From CAZOOR01 sp964581505 (GTDB taxonomy: Bacteria > Bacteroidota > Ignavibacteria > Kapaibacteriales > UBA2268), in assembly GCA_964581505.1 (NCBI GenBank), contig CAZOOR010000065.1:1-14367 (forward strand): a stretch of DNA of 14,367 nucleotides. The letters are read 5' to 3'. Under the pieces are notes generated by a model, which saw only the letters and a program-made list of their open reading frames with translations, had not been told where the DNA came from and searched no databases. Positions 7,395 to 14,215 of this stretch are shown piece by piece (positions within the stretch are counted from its first letter, which is position 1; every line of letters starts with the position of its first letter). The translations under genes and the position numbers were made by a program.

Positions 7395-8588
7395 CTATGA
7401 GATAATACCCAATTCTTTTCCTACCATTTCAAATACTTCGAGTATTCGGTCGAGATGCTCTTTCTTATGAGTAGCCATATAACTTGTACGCATCATACTC
7501 ATATTGGGTGGTACTCCGGGAGGAATAAAAGCATTAACAAATACACCGTTATCATATAATTTTCTCCAGAATAGGAATGCCTTATCAACATCGCCGACAA
7601 TAACGGGGACAATTCCCGTTACGCTTTCTACAATATTAAATCCCATCTCTTTAAACCCCTTCTGCATATAGAGTGAGTTTGCAATTAATTTATCCACAAG
7701 TTCCGGTTGTTCCTCTAAAATTTCGAGGGCGGCAAGTGCCGAAGCACAAGATGCCGGTGTAGGACTTGCACTGAAAATCAGAGCCGGTGATGTATGTTTC
7801 AAATAATTGATTACTCTTTCGGGTCCTGCAACGAAACCGCCTAATGAAGAGAAAGTTTTTGAGAATGTTCCCATTACGATATCAGTCTCGTCAATTAAAT
7901 CCCAATAGCTGGCAGTACCGCGTCCACCCTTGCCGATTACACCTACTGCATGGGCATCGTCAATCATCACACGTGCTTTATATTTTTTAGCAACCTTGAT
8001 TAAGTTAGGCAAATCAACGATTTCACCTGTAACGGAAAAAACACCGTCAGAAACAACTAATTTCGGTGCATCTTCTGGAATTTGCGAAAGTACTCGCTCG
8101 AGGTCTTTCATATCATTATGTTTGTAACGTACAAAATTTGCAAATGCAGATTTCGCCATCATAGCTCCGTTAATCAAACTTGCGTGGTTCTCCTTATCAG
8201 AGATTAAATATTCGCCTTTTTGCACGATAGTTGAAAGTACGCCGAGGGCGGTTTGATAGCCTGTGCTATAAAGCAAGACAGATTCAAAGCCGAGAAATTT
8301 AGCAAACTTTTCTTCCAACACATTATGAAGTTTAATAGTCCCGGTTAAGTAGCGTGAGCCGGAGCAACCTGTGCCATAAAGAGCAATTGAATCAATAGCC
8401 GCTTGTTTAACTTTCTGATGGGCTGTCAGTCCGAGATAGTTGTTCGAACCCGCCATAATAATTTTTCTGCCTTCAATCTGTACGACAGGTCCCTCATTCT
8501 CTTCTACTTCACGAAAATAGGGGTAGAGACCCGCTTCCTTGACTTCGTCAGCACGCGTAAAGTCATAACATTTTTGAAATAAGTCCAC
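7395..8588 (-). CDS. Serine palmitoyltransferase-like alpha-oxoamine synthase
   Basis: A 397-residue PLP enzyme of fold type I. AGLYPYFREVEE (19-30) matches the GxYPYFREIE start seen in Bacteroides serine palmitoyltransferases. SNNYLGL (48-54), GCSGSRYLTGT (74-84), H135 of NHASL (pyridine stacking), RYKHNDMKDLE (154-164), VMIDDAH (207-213; D210 and H213) and MGTFSKTFSSLGGF (239-252; PLP lysine K244) follow. The MGTFSK...SxGGF form and the YKHNDM motif favour SPT over glycine C-acetyltransferase or 8-amino-7-oxononanoate synthase, which remain possible. SPT condenses L-serine with an acyl-CoA to 3-ketosphinganine, the first step of sphingolipid synthesis. The start is a GTG (8586-8588), preceded at 7 nt by GGAG. 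Own promoter and terminator suggest a single-gene transcript. Confidence 0.8.
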   Translation of the reverse strand: MDLFQKCYDFTRADEVKEAGLYPYFREVEENEGPVVQIEGRKIIMAGSNNYLGLTAHQKVKQAAIDSIALYGTGCSGSRYLTGTIKLHNVLEEKFAKFLGFESVLLYSTGYQTALGVLSTIVQKGEYLISDKENHASLINGAMMAKSAFANFVRYKHNDMKDLERVLSQIPEDAPKLVVSDGVFSVTGEIVDLPNLIKVAKKYKARVMIDDAHAVGVIGKGGRGTASYWDLIDETDIVMGTFSKTFSSLGGFVAGPERVINYLKHTSPALIFSASPTPASCASALAALEILEEQPELVDKLIANSLYMQKGFKEMGFNIVESVTGIVPVIVGDVDKAFLFWRKLYDNGVFVNAFIPPGVPPNMSMMRTSYMATHKKEHLDRILEVFEMVGKELGIIS

Positions 8589-8595
8589 TTTTTTT

Positions 8596-8599
8596 CTCC
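8596..8599 (-). promoter_or_regulatory. Ribosome binding site fixing the GTG start
   Basis: GGAG on the minus strand, 7 nt before the GTG at 8586-8588. A nearby ATG that overlaps this site is in another frame and leads quickly to a stop, so GTG is the start. Confidence 0.65.
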
Positions 8600-8651
8600 A
8601 TTTATTTATATTAATTATTATTTATTTGGAAATTTATTTTTATCACAATAA

Positions 8652-8682
8652 CAAATATCCTAAAAAATTATCTTTGAACAAA
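8652..8682 (-). promoter_or_regulatory. Possible Bacteroidota-type promoter for the SPT-like gene
   Basis: On the minus strand TTTG (8679-8682) is followed after 19 nt by GATATTTG (8652-8659), 7 of 8 to the TAnnTTTG box. The spacing is ideal, and the site leaves a leader of roughly 55-60 nt. Pattern only. Confidence 0.4.
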
Positions 8683-8690
8683 AAATAAAA

Positions 8691-8721
8691 AATAAGAATA
8701 CACATTATTAATAATCTTATT
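8691..8721 (-). terminator. Weak AT-rich terminator candidate after the DUF389 gene
   Basis: On the minus strand AATAAGA (8715-8721) pairs with TCTTATT (8691-8697) around a 17-nt loop, followed by a TTTTATTTTT run. The stem is short and AT-rich, but the position just after the DUF389 stop and the long U-tract fit. Confidence 0.3.
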
Positions 8722-8733
8722 TATATAACAATA

Positions 8734-10044
8734 TCAATTCGCAATGATTAATTTCACACTGTCTGCATTAAGTCTGCGTTTCAACCAATGCCTAATTTGT
8801 GATTTCCTCAACTTCGATTGCCAATTACTCAAAAACACAAAATGAATTTTTTTCCTAATTGAATCCTGAATATATGTACGTTCGGTAATAAATAAGTATT
8901 CGAGATTTGGTTCAAACACTTTCATTTCCATAAAAATCCTATTGTTTAAATCATTTTTATATTTTTGGGATTTTTTCAAGCTATCATAACGGAATACTAA
9001 ATCCTGATTTATCTTTTCGAGAGTTTTCATATCGGAGTGATATTTTTCTAATCTTGTTAAATCGCTTCCTTCTTCCCTAAGACTAAATCCCTGCTTAATA
9101 TTCAATTTGCAATCTTCAATATGGAAATATGCCAATTGCTCTTTTAGTCGTTCTCTTTGAAATTCGGTCAGGCGTTTTCCACCGAAAACAAGAGTAATTT
9201 CCTTTTCGGCAGAGTTAATACGTTGGTCTAAAAGGTAGCTATTGTCAAGTTGTGCTTCCGATTTAATAAAATCATTTGCGGCTCTGCGAAATTGGTCTTG
9301 CATAACGAGACGATAACCCAAATAAATACTTGGTGCTACTGTCAGGAATACGATAATTGTTACCCATCTGTTTGCTTTCTTGATTTTTTCTTCGGTCGTA
9401 TGTCTGTGCAACGGAAATTTTGAAAATCTCGAAAAGAGCATAGTCGATAGTGCTATAAATACCGTATTAATCGTAAATAAAAATATTGAACCGAAAAGAT
9501 AGTTCCAATTACCGGTAGCAATACCATATCCGGCAGTACACAGTGGCGGCATTAGGGCAGTGGCTATTGCGGCGCCCGGAATAACATTTCCTTTGCGTTT
9601 ACTGGAAGTAGCAACGATGCCGGCAAAACCACCGAAAAGTGCTATTAATACATCGTATATCGTGGGCGTTGTACGTGCCAATAACTCCGAATGCGCTTCG
9701 TTCAGAGGCGAAATAGCAAAATATATTGTGGAAGCAACAAGGCTAGTGGCAACTGCAAATGAGTAATTCTTGACCGAACGCCTCAACAAATGGAAATCAT
9801 AAGTTGCAAGTGCATAGCCCATACCGATTATTGGTCCCATTAATGGTGATATTAACATAGCACCGATAATTACAGCAGTTGAATTTATATTCAATCCGAT
9901 TGATGCAATAAATATTGCGAAAATCAGAATTATTAAATTAGTGCCTTTGAACTCTATACCACTCGTTACTTGCTCGGTTACATACTCCGGCGACTCCTTT
10001 TCATCGCCAAGTCTAAAACGTCTTAATACTGATAAAAGACTCAT
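8734..10044 (-). CDS. DUF389 family membrane protein with long C-terminal extension
   Basis: A 436-residue protein. Residues 36-245 form about six membrane helices carrying the DUF389 hallmarks: NSTAVIIGAMLISPLMGPIIGMG (54-76 region), GGFAGIVATSSKRKGNVIPGAAIATALMPPL (138-168 region, read in parts) and GNWNYLFGSIFLFTIN. The function of DUF389 proteins is not established. The ATG at 10042-10044 gives a short basic cytoplasmic N-terminus. Residues 250-436 are hydrophilic and not part of the usual core. They include a charged helical stretch (about 325-360, LEKYHSDMKTLEKINQDL) that may form a coiled coil, then a mixed alpha/beta-looking tail (VFEPNLEYLFITERTYIQD, KIHFVFLSNW). No catalytic motif is visible in the extension. 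It is a single gene with its own likely promoter. Confidence 0.85.
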   Translation of the reverse strand: MSLLSVLRRFRLGDEKESPEYVTEQVTSGIEFKGTNLIILIFAIFIASIGLNINSTAVIIGAMLISPLMGPIIGMGYALATYDFHLLRRSVKNYSFAVATSLVASTIYFAISPLNEAHSELLARTTPTIYDVLIALFGGFAGIVATSSKRKGNVIPGAAIATALMPPLCTAGYGIATGNWNYLFGSIFLFTINTVFIALSTMLFSRFSKFPLHRHTTEEKIKKANRWVTIIVFLTVAPSIYLGYRLVMQDQFRRAANDFIKSEAQLDNSYLLDQRINSAEKEITLVFGGKRLTEFQRERLKEQLAYFHIEDCKLNIKQGFSLREEGSDLTRLEKYHSDMKTLEKINQDLVFRYDSLKKSQKYKNDLNNRIFMEMKVFEPNLEYLFITERTYIQDSIRKKIHFVFLSNWQSKLRKSQIRHWLKRRLNADSVKLIIAN

Positions 10045-10089
10045 ATAAATACGCCGTTCAATTGTATAAATTTATTTATTTATTAGGTG

Positions 10090-10120
10090 CAAATGTATTT
10101 GTTTTCGTACATATTACATA
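10090..10120 (-). promoter_or_regulatory. Likely Bacteroidota-type promoter for the DUF389 gene
   Basis: On the minus strand TATG (10117-10120) is followed after 19 nt by TACATTTG (10090-10097), a perfect TAnnTTTG box, leaving a leader of about 40 nt to the ATG. The -33 element is 3 of 4 to TTTG. Confidence 0.45.
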
Positions 10121-10240
10121 CATTGCAGTAATCTTTGATTGTATTCCAAACAGCATAATAGGCATAAATATATTATTTTCAAAATAAATTTTTCATTTTT
10201 TTTCACTTTTTCACATAAGATAAGCGTCTCTATCTGCGGA

Positions 10241-10918
10241 ATGAATAATAAAACAGATATTAAAAATAAGTCTTTTGCTGATTTTGTTGATTTTCTTTCC
10301 GAAAAATTGCAAGAGCAAAAACCAGGGCAGTCGGCACATGAATTAATGGCGCCGAGACTGAAGGGTGAACTATTTAGAAAATTCAAAGCTGGTAGTAAAA
10401 CCTCCGATAGTGCGGTCTTGCTTCTTCTGACCGGTGATTTTAATCATATTGAACTCTTGTTTACTCTCAGGGCAAAATCCCTAATTAATCATAGTGGACA
10501 AATTAGTTTCCCTGGTGGAAAAATTGAACAGGCAGAAACAAATATTGATGCCGCCCTACGTGAGACTTATGAGGAAACCGGTATCGAATCTGAGAAAATA
10601 AATATTATTGGCGAATTGAGTACACTATTTGTACCGCCGTCAAATTCAATTATTCATCCGGTTGTTGCTTATATATCTCGGAATAAAATCGATATTAGGA
10701 TTAATCCCGATGAAGTAGAGGAAGCATTTTTCAGTCCGTTGTCTTTTTTCCTGCACGAAAGCAGTAAGCAAAGCGGACAATGGAATATTAACGGTTCGAT
10801 AGTAGATGTTCCGTTTTGGAATATTCATAAAACTACTCCACTTTGGGGGGCAACTGCTATGATACTAAGTGAATTTTTAGTAATTTCTAAATCTTATTTT
10901 TCCGAAAAAAATATATAA
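10241..10918 (+). CDS. Nudix hydrolase, CoA pyrophosphatase type
   Basis: 225 residues from the ATG at 10241. The frame is open further upstream to a TTG at 10139, but the extra 34 residues (Phe/Ile/Lys-rich, from AT-rich leader) do not look like protein, and the family starts near this ATG. The Nudix box runs from G93 to I115: GKIEQAE, seven residues, then RETYEETGI, with the metal-binding R107, E108, E111 and E112. Just before it LLFTLRAKSLINHSGQISFP (72-91) fits the CoA-pyrophosphatase signature LLxxR...L..H.GQxxFPGG of the NudL/YeaB group. The expected reaction is cleavage of CoA or related dinucleotides to 4'-phosphopantetheine and 3',5'-ADP. It ends 2 nt before the M16 homologue, so the genes are cotranscribed. 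Substrate is inferred from the motif, not proven. Confidence 0.85.
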   Translation: MNNKTDIKNKSFADFVDFLSEKLQEQKPGQSAHELMAPRLKGELFRKFKAGSKTSDSAVLLLLTGDFNHIELLFTLRAKSLINHSGQISFPGGKIEQAETNIDAALRETYEETGIESEKINIIGELSTLFVPPSNSIIHPVVAYISRNKIDIRINPDEVEEAFFSPLSFFLHESSKQSGQWNINGSIVDVPFWNIHKTTPLWGATAMILSEFLVISKSYFSEKNI

Positions 10919-10920
10919 TT

Positions 10921-12258
10921 ATGATATCGCAATCAAAAATACCGTTTAATAATAATTTCCCGACTTTCCGTTTTCCGGATTTTGAAGTCATCAATTTGGA
11001 TAATGGGATTAAAGTATATTTAGTTGAAAACACCAAACAAGCCCTTGCAGGCTTCCGAATATCTATTAAGCGAGGTTCTTTCTTTGACGAGAGCGAAGGG
11101 CTTACATATATGACCGCACAAATGCTGACTCGTGGAACTGACAAGCATAATGCCGCAGAGATTGCATCGCTTACGGAAAATTCCGGTGCTGTAATCAAAA
11201 CTACATCGGACTATGACGATATGCTAATCAGTGGTATTTCCCTAAATGAATTTTTTGATGATATTATTGCTCTTACTGCGGAATGCTATTTTGACTCCCA
11301 GATGCCCGAAAAGGAATTTGAAAAAATTAGGAAAAAGCATATTTCCGCTATAATGCAACAGAATTCCGACATTGCCTTTCTTGCAAAATATGCAATGGAA
11401 AGAACAATGTTTGCCGGTGATGGATACGGTAAACTTATTTCCGGCACAATCAAATCAATGAAAAAAATAAATCGAAATATGGTGTTTGACAACTACAGAA
11501 ATAATTTCAGCAAAAGTCCTATCAGTATTTTCCTAACAGGAAATTTTGATAAAGTTCAAACTTTGAAATTCATTAATGAACTGTTTTCCGAATTGGATTT
11601 AGAATCCGAAACCGCCAATGAAGAACAGACAAATATGCAAGATGCCGGTATAGCAATTATTGACAAGCCTTCATCAAATCAGGCGGCAATACGTATGGCT
11701 CGCAAGATTGTTGGCAGGGAGAATCCCGACTTTCCCTATATCCAGCTTGTGAACACAATATTAGGCGGTTTCTTTATGTCGAGATTAAATCATATTCTAC
11801 GTGAGGTAAAGGGTTATACCTATGGAGTACACTCTATGATGGACAGCAGGAAAAGAGCGGGATTGAACGTGATTGCAACAAGTGTCAATATTACACAAGC
11901 CGGTGAATCTGTACAGATTATTAAAGATGAATACAAAGCACTTATGGAAAAAACAATTACAGAAGAAGAAATGCGGCGTGCCGTTAGTTATTTCACCGGT
12001 TCGTTCCTCAGGAGTATCGAAACACCAATGCAAATTACTGCAATGTTGAGGACTTTGGACAGTTTTAATCTTGATTATGATTTTTACGACAATTATTACC
12101 GAAAGATTTCTGATGTTACATTGAAAGATTTACATAGAACCGTATCTAAATATTTTTCAGATGATAATTTTGTTATTTCGCTTGCGGGCGATTTGGATAC
12201 TATTAAACCCCAAATGGAGCAATTCGGGAATATCAATATTTTAGAAATAGAAGAGTAG
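10921..12258 (+). CDS. M16 (insulinase) family protein lacking the zinc-binding motif
   Basis: 445 residues with the two M16 half-domains. The N-terminal half begins FEVINLDNGIKVYLVEN (21-37), with RGSFFDESEGLTYMTAQMLT where family enzymes have the inverted zinc motif HxxEH. Here the aligned residues are Y63, A66 and Q67, so the catalytic site is absent. The C-terminal half keeps NTILGGFFMSRLNHILREVK (278-297) with R294 and the GYTYGV tyrosines, the R/Y pair that binds substrate backbone in M16B enzymes. In family members such subunits pair with a catalytic partner carrying HxxEH; none is in this window. The start is an ATG 2 nt after the Nudix stop, without a clear Shine-Dalgarno. No signal peptide is evident, so it appears cytoplasmic. 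It probably acts as a non-catalytic partner or peptide-binding protein. Confidence 0.85.
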   Translation: MISQSKIPFNNNFPTFRFPDFEVINLDNGIKVYLVENTKQALAGFRISIKRGSFFDESEGLTYMTAQMLTRGTDKHNAAEIASLTENSGAVIKTTSDYDDMLISGISLNEFFDDIIALTAECYFDSQMPEKEFEKIRKKHISAIMQQNSDIAFLAKYAMERTMFAGDGYGKLISGTIKSMKKINRNMVFDNYRNNFSKSPISIFLTGNFDKVQTLKFINELFSELDLESETANEEQTNMQDAGIAIIDKPSSNQAAIRMARKIVGRENPDFPYIQLVNTILGGFFMSRLNHILREVKGYTYGVHSMMDSRKRAGLNVIATSVNITQAGESVQIIKDEYKALMEKTITEEEMRRAVSYFTGSFLRSIETPMQITAMLRTLDSFNLDYDFYDNYYRKISDVTLKDLHRTVSKYFSDDNFVISLAGDLDTIKPQMEQFGNINILEIEE

Positions 12259-12275
12259 TTTTTTTTAATAATTAT

Positions 12276-12280
12276 AAGGA
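12276..12280 (+). promoter_or_regulatory. Ribosome binding site of the M24 peptidase gene
   Basis: AAGGA ends 7 nt before the ATG at 12288. The in-frame TTG two codons upstream (12282) would be only 1 nt from it, so the ATG is the start. Confidence 0.75.
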
Positions 12281-12287
12281 CTTGCAG

Positions 12288-13478
12288 ATGGATTTACAAG
12301 CAATACAAAAAGCATTGAAAGATGCCGGCTATGACGGTTGGCTGTTTTACGATTTTCATAATCGCGACCAAATAGGGGCAAGAGTTCTCGGTATGGATAC
12401 AAAAAGATTTGCCAGCCGCAGATGGTTCTATTTTATTCCGGCGGAGGGTGAGCCGAAAAAATTAGTTCATAAAATTGAGCCATGGCGCTGCGACAATCTC
12501 CCCGGCGAAAAATTCATTTATTTACCTTGGGAACAACAGCATGAAATGCTTAAAGAAATTTTGAGCGGTGCAAAACGTGTGGCTATGCAGTATTCACCGC
12601 TCAATGCAATACCATACGTTTCAATTGTTGATGGTGGAACAATTGATTTGGTGCGTAGTTTTGGAGTTGAAATTGTATCAAGTGCAGATTTGGTCAGTCA
12701 ATTTGAATCGCATTTATCAATGGAAGATTTTGCATCTCATGTCGAAGCCGGTGTTGTTTTACAAAATGTGAAGAATGCGGCGTTTAAGGAAATTGCAAGA
12801 AGAATAAAAGCAGGCAACAATCCGACCGAGTTTCAAATTTACGAATATATGGTAGAGATGATGAAAGCCGGCGGATTGGAATTTGAAGACGGTCCTATTG
12901 TGGCGGCAAATGCTCATGCCGGCGACCCGCATTTCGAGCCTACCCCCGAGAATACCGTTACTATGAAAGAGGGTGATTTAATCCTAATTGATTTATGGGC
13001 AAAAATAAATCGTCCGGGTTCGATTTATTATGATATTACTTGGATGGGATATATCGGTACGGAAGTTCCCGAAAAAATCGAATCTATTTTCCAAATCGGC
13101 AGACAGGCTCGCGATGCCGCTGTCAATTTAGTTAGAGAGAGATTTGCAAATGAACAAGCTGTGCATGGCTGGGAAGTTGATGATGTTTGTCGGAAAGTAA
13201 TTATTGATGCCGGCTATGGCGAATACTTTACCCACAGAACGGGACATAATATCGGCGAAGAAGTTCATGGTAATGGTGTGCATATTGACAATCTGGAAAC
13301 TAAGGACGAGCGAGTCATTATTAAGGGTACTTGTTTCTCGGTCGAGCCGGGTATTTATATGCCTGATGACAACATAGGTTTCAGAACGGAACTTGATGTA
13401 TTTGTTACGGACGAAGGCAAAGTTGAAATTTCTGGTGCTGTTCAAGAAACCGTAATTCCAATTTTAAATTTGGTATAA
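12288..13478 (+). CDS. Xaa-Pro aminopeptidase-like M24B metallopeptidase
   Basis: 396 residues. A creatinase-type N-terminal domain occupies about 1-140, then a pita-bread catalytic domain. The five metal ligands are all in place: D235 (LILIDLWA), D249 (IYYDITW), H320 (HRTGHNIGEEVHG), E353 (FSVEPGIYM) and E368 (FRTELDVFV). The histidine-rich HxGHNIG motif and the IYYD form agree with M24B prolidase/aminopeptidase P. It would remove N-terminal residues before proline, or split Xaa-Pro dipeptides, in the cytoplasm; no signal peptide is seen. The exact substrate class (aminopeptidase P versus prolidase) is not certain. It follows the M16 homologue by 29 nt and precedes a strong terminator, so it is the last gene of the Nudix-M16-M24 group. 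Confidence 0.9.
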   Translation: MDLQAIQKALKDAGYDGWLFYDFHNRDQIGARVLGMDTKRFASRRWFYFIPAEGEPKKLVHKIEPWRCDNLPGEKFIYLPWEQQHEMLKEILSGAKRVAMQYSPLNAIPYVSIVDGGTIDLVRSFGVEIVSSADLVSQFESHLSMEDFASHVEAGVVLQNVKNAAFKEIARRIKAGNNPTEFQIYEYMVEMMKAGGLEFEDGPIVAANAHAGDPHFEPTPENTVTMKEGDLILIDLWAKINRPGSIYYDITWMGYIGTEVPEKIESIFQIGRQARDAAVNLVRERFANEQAVHGWEVDDVCRKVIIDAGYGEYFTHRTGHNIGEEVHGNGVHIDNLETKDERVIIKGTCFSVEPGIYMPDDNIGFRTELDVFVTDEGKVEISGAVQETVIPILNLV

Positions 13479-13527
13479 ATATTTGACTGCCTGTTTTTCC
13501 GGCTCTCAGTGAAGTATAATTCTACAT

Positions 13528-13555
13528 AAACCGCATCCTTCAGGGTGCGGTTTTT
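13528..13555 (+). terminator. Rho-independent terminator of the Nudix-M16-M24 operon
   Basis: AAACCGCATCC (13528-13538) pairs with GGGTGCGGTTT (13543-13553), 11 pairs with one G-T, around a TTCA loop, with a T-run to 13555. It begins 50 nt after the M24 stop. The same hairpin recurs at 13752-13780 and, inverted, at 14147-14172. Confidence 0.85.
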
Positions 13556-13663
13556 GTATTTTGCCTTGTTTTCTCACATTACTGTCATTCCTGCAAAAGA
13601 AAAAAAGACAAAAGATATATAATACACACCCGCCGCCAAACTCGATACATCAAACCGAATATG

Positions 13664-13713
13664 TCCCCCTTCGGAGGGGGTGTCTGCGGAGCAGGCGGGG
13701 GAGGCGGGGGAGG
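13664..13713 (+). repeat. GC-rich palindromic intergenic repeat
   Basis: CCCCC (13665-13669) pairs with GGGGG (13676-13680) around TTCGGA, followed by TGTCTGCGGAGCAGGCGGGG and a short GAGGCGGGG duplication. It is strikingly GC-rich against the AT-rich surroundings. Repeats of this CCCCCTTCGGAGGGGG...GGCGGGGGA pattern occur between genes of many Bacteroidota (recalled, not searched). Here it lies inside the T9SS-domain remnant in frame. Confidence 0.65.
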
Positions 13714-13751
13714 ACAAAACCACATTACCCTGCACGTCAAACACATTCGCC

Positions 13752-13780
13752 ACCGCATCCTTCAGGGTGCGGTTTTTGTA
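13752..13780 (+). repeat. Second copy of the terminator hairpin sequence
   Basis: 29 nt identical to 13530-13558, including hairpin and T-run. No gene ends just before it, so it is a repeat copy rather than a working operon terminator, although it may terminate transcripts crossing the spacer. Confidence 0.85.
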
Positions 13781-13786
13781 GTAAAA

Positions 13787-13820
13787 TTTCTACACTTTTC
13801 TATATTTTAGTGATTTTTTT
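13787..13820. repeat. Short array of phased T-tracts
   Basis: T-tracts begin at 13787, 13796, 13805 and 13814, about 9 nt apart, with TTTCTAC-like spacers that resemble the larger array at 13911-13967. Confidence 0.5.
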
Positions 13821-13893
13821 ACTACGATGCCGCAGAAAATGCAGTAATTACAAAATATTGTATAAATAGTTATAGTTGCATTGTGTTATGAGA

Positions 13894-13967
13894 TTTTTGC
13901 AGTTTGCTCGTTTTCTACGTTTTTCTACATTTTTCTACACTTTTCTACACTTTTCTACACTTTCTAC
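13894..13967. repeat. 10-nt tandem repeat with helically phased T-tracts
   Basis: Units of TTTTCTACAC and close variants begin at 13911, 13921, 13931, 13941, 13951 and 13961. T-tracts at 13894 and 13903 extend the phasing, giving eight T-tracts spaced 8-10 nt. Phasing close to the helical repeat predicts intrinsically curved DNA. No direct repeat with unique spacers, so not CRISPR. Confidence 0.8.
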
Positions 13968-14096
13968 AATTCTTATACATATACCTATTACTTTTCAAAG
14001 AACATGGAGTGAGCGAACACTCGTTTGCAATATAATGGAATTGAGATGTGCCGACAAGAAAACGGTTTTAAAATTATTTTGAATGGAACAGCCGCT

Positions 14097-14132
14097 CCTC
14101 ACCCCTGCCCGCTCCCAAAGGGCGAAGGAGCA
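14097..14132 (+). repeat. CTCACCCCTGCCC...GGGCGAAGGAG dispersed repeat
   Basis: CTCACCCCTGCCCGCTCCCA followed by AAGGGCGAAGGAGCAA matches the pattern of a common bacterial intergenic repeat whose spurious translation is HPCPLPKGEG. Its CTCCCAAAGGGCGAAGGAG core is an imperfect hairpin. Recognised by pattern only. Confidence 0.5.
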
Positions 14133-14146
14133 AACAGCCGAAAACA

Positions 14147-14172
14147 AAACCGCACCCTGAAGGATGCGGTTT
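14147..14172 (-). repeat. Inverted third copy of the terminator hairpin
   Basis: The reverse complement of 14147-14172 is 26 nt identical to 13528-13553. On the minus strand it is followed by TGTTTTCGGCTG, a partial T-run, so it could terminate minus-strand transcripts. Confidence 0.8.
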
Positions 14173-14215
14173 GGGGGTGGGTTAAAGAATATGAAACAGC
14201 CGACTCACCTCTCCG

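Larger units (their letters stand above)
13574..13789 (-). pseudogene. Remnant of a T9SS C-terminal sorting domain, interrupted by repeats
   Basis: A minus-strand open frame of 71 codons without a start has the strand pattern of a type A T9SS sorting domain (Por secretion tail): ANVFDVQGNVVLS, then HIRFDVSSLAAGVYYI, equivalent to the family's xIYDxxGxxV and idlSxLxxGvYxi segments. Between them 18 residues (SSPASPACSADTPSEGGH, proline/glycine rich) are encoded by the GC-rich palindromic repeat at about 13664-13713, which keeps the frame. The upstream end merges into a copy of the terminator repeat (KNRTLKDAV), and the downstream end into a GTCATTCCTGC repeat before a TGA at 13574-13576. A TAG closes the frame upstream, so no intact protein is present. 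The identification is by motif; a chance match is possible but unlikely, given that two successive motifs are in order. Confidence 0.5.

Noticed and set aside
10140..10152. TGTATTCCAAACA shared with 14298-14310
   Set aside because: A single 13-nt match in two AT-rich spacers of a 14-kb window can arise by chance, and the flanking similarity is only low-complexity A/T.
10139..10240. Upstream extension of the Nudix protein to a TTG
   Set aside because: The added residues come from AT-rich leader, have no family counterpart, and an ATG lies at the expected start.
13911..13967. Tandem repeat considered as a CRISPR array
   Set aside because: The 10-nt units are contiguous with no unique spacers, and no cas genes are nearby.
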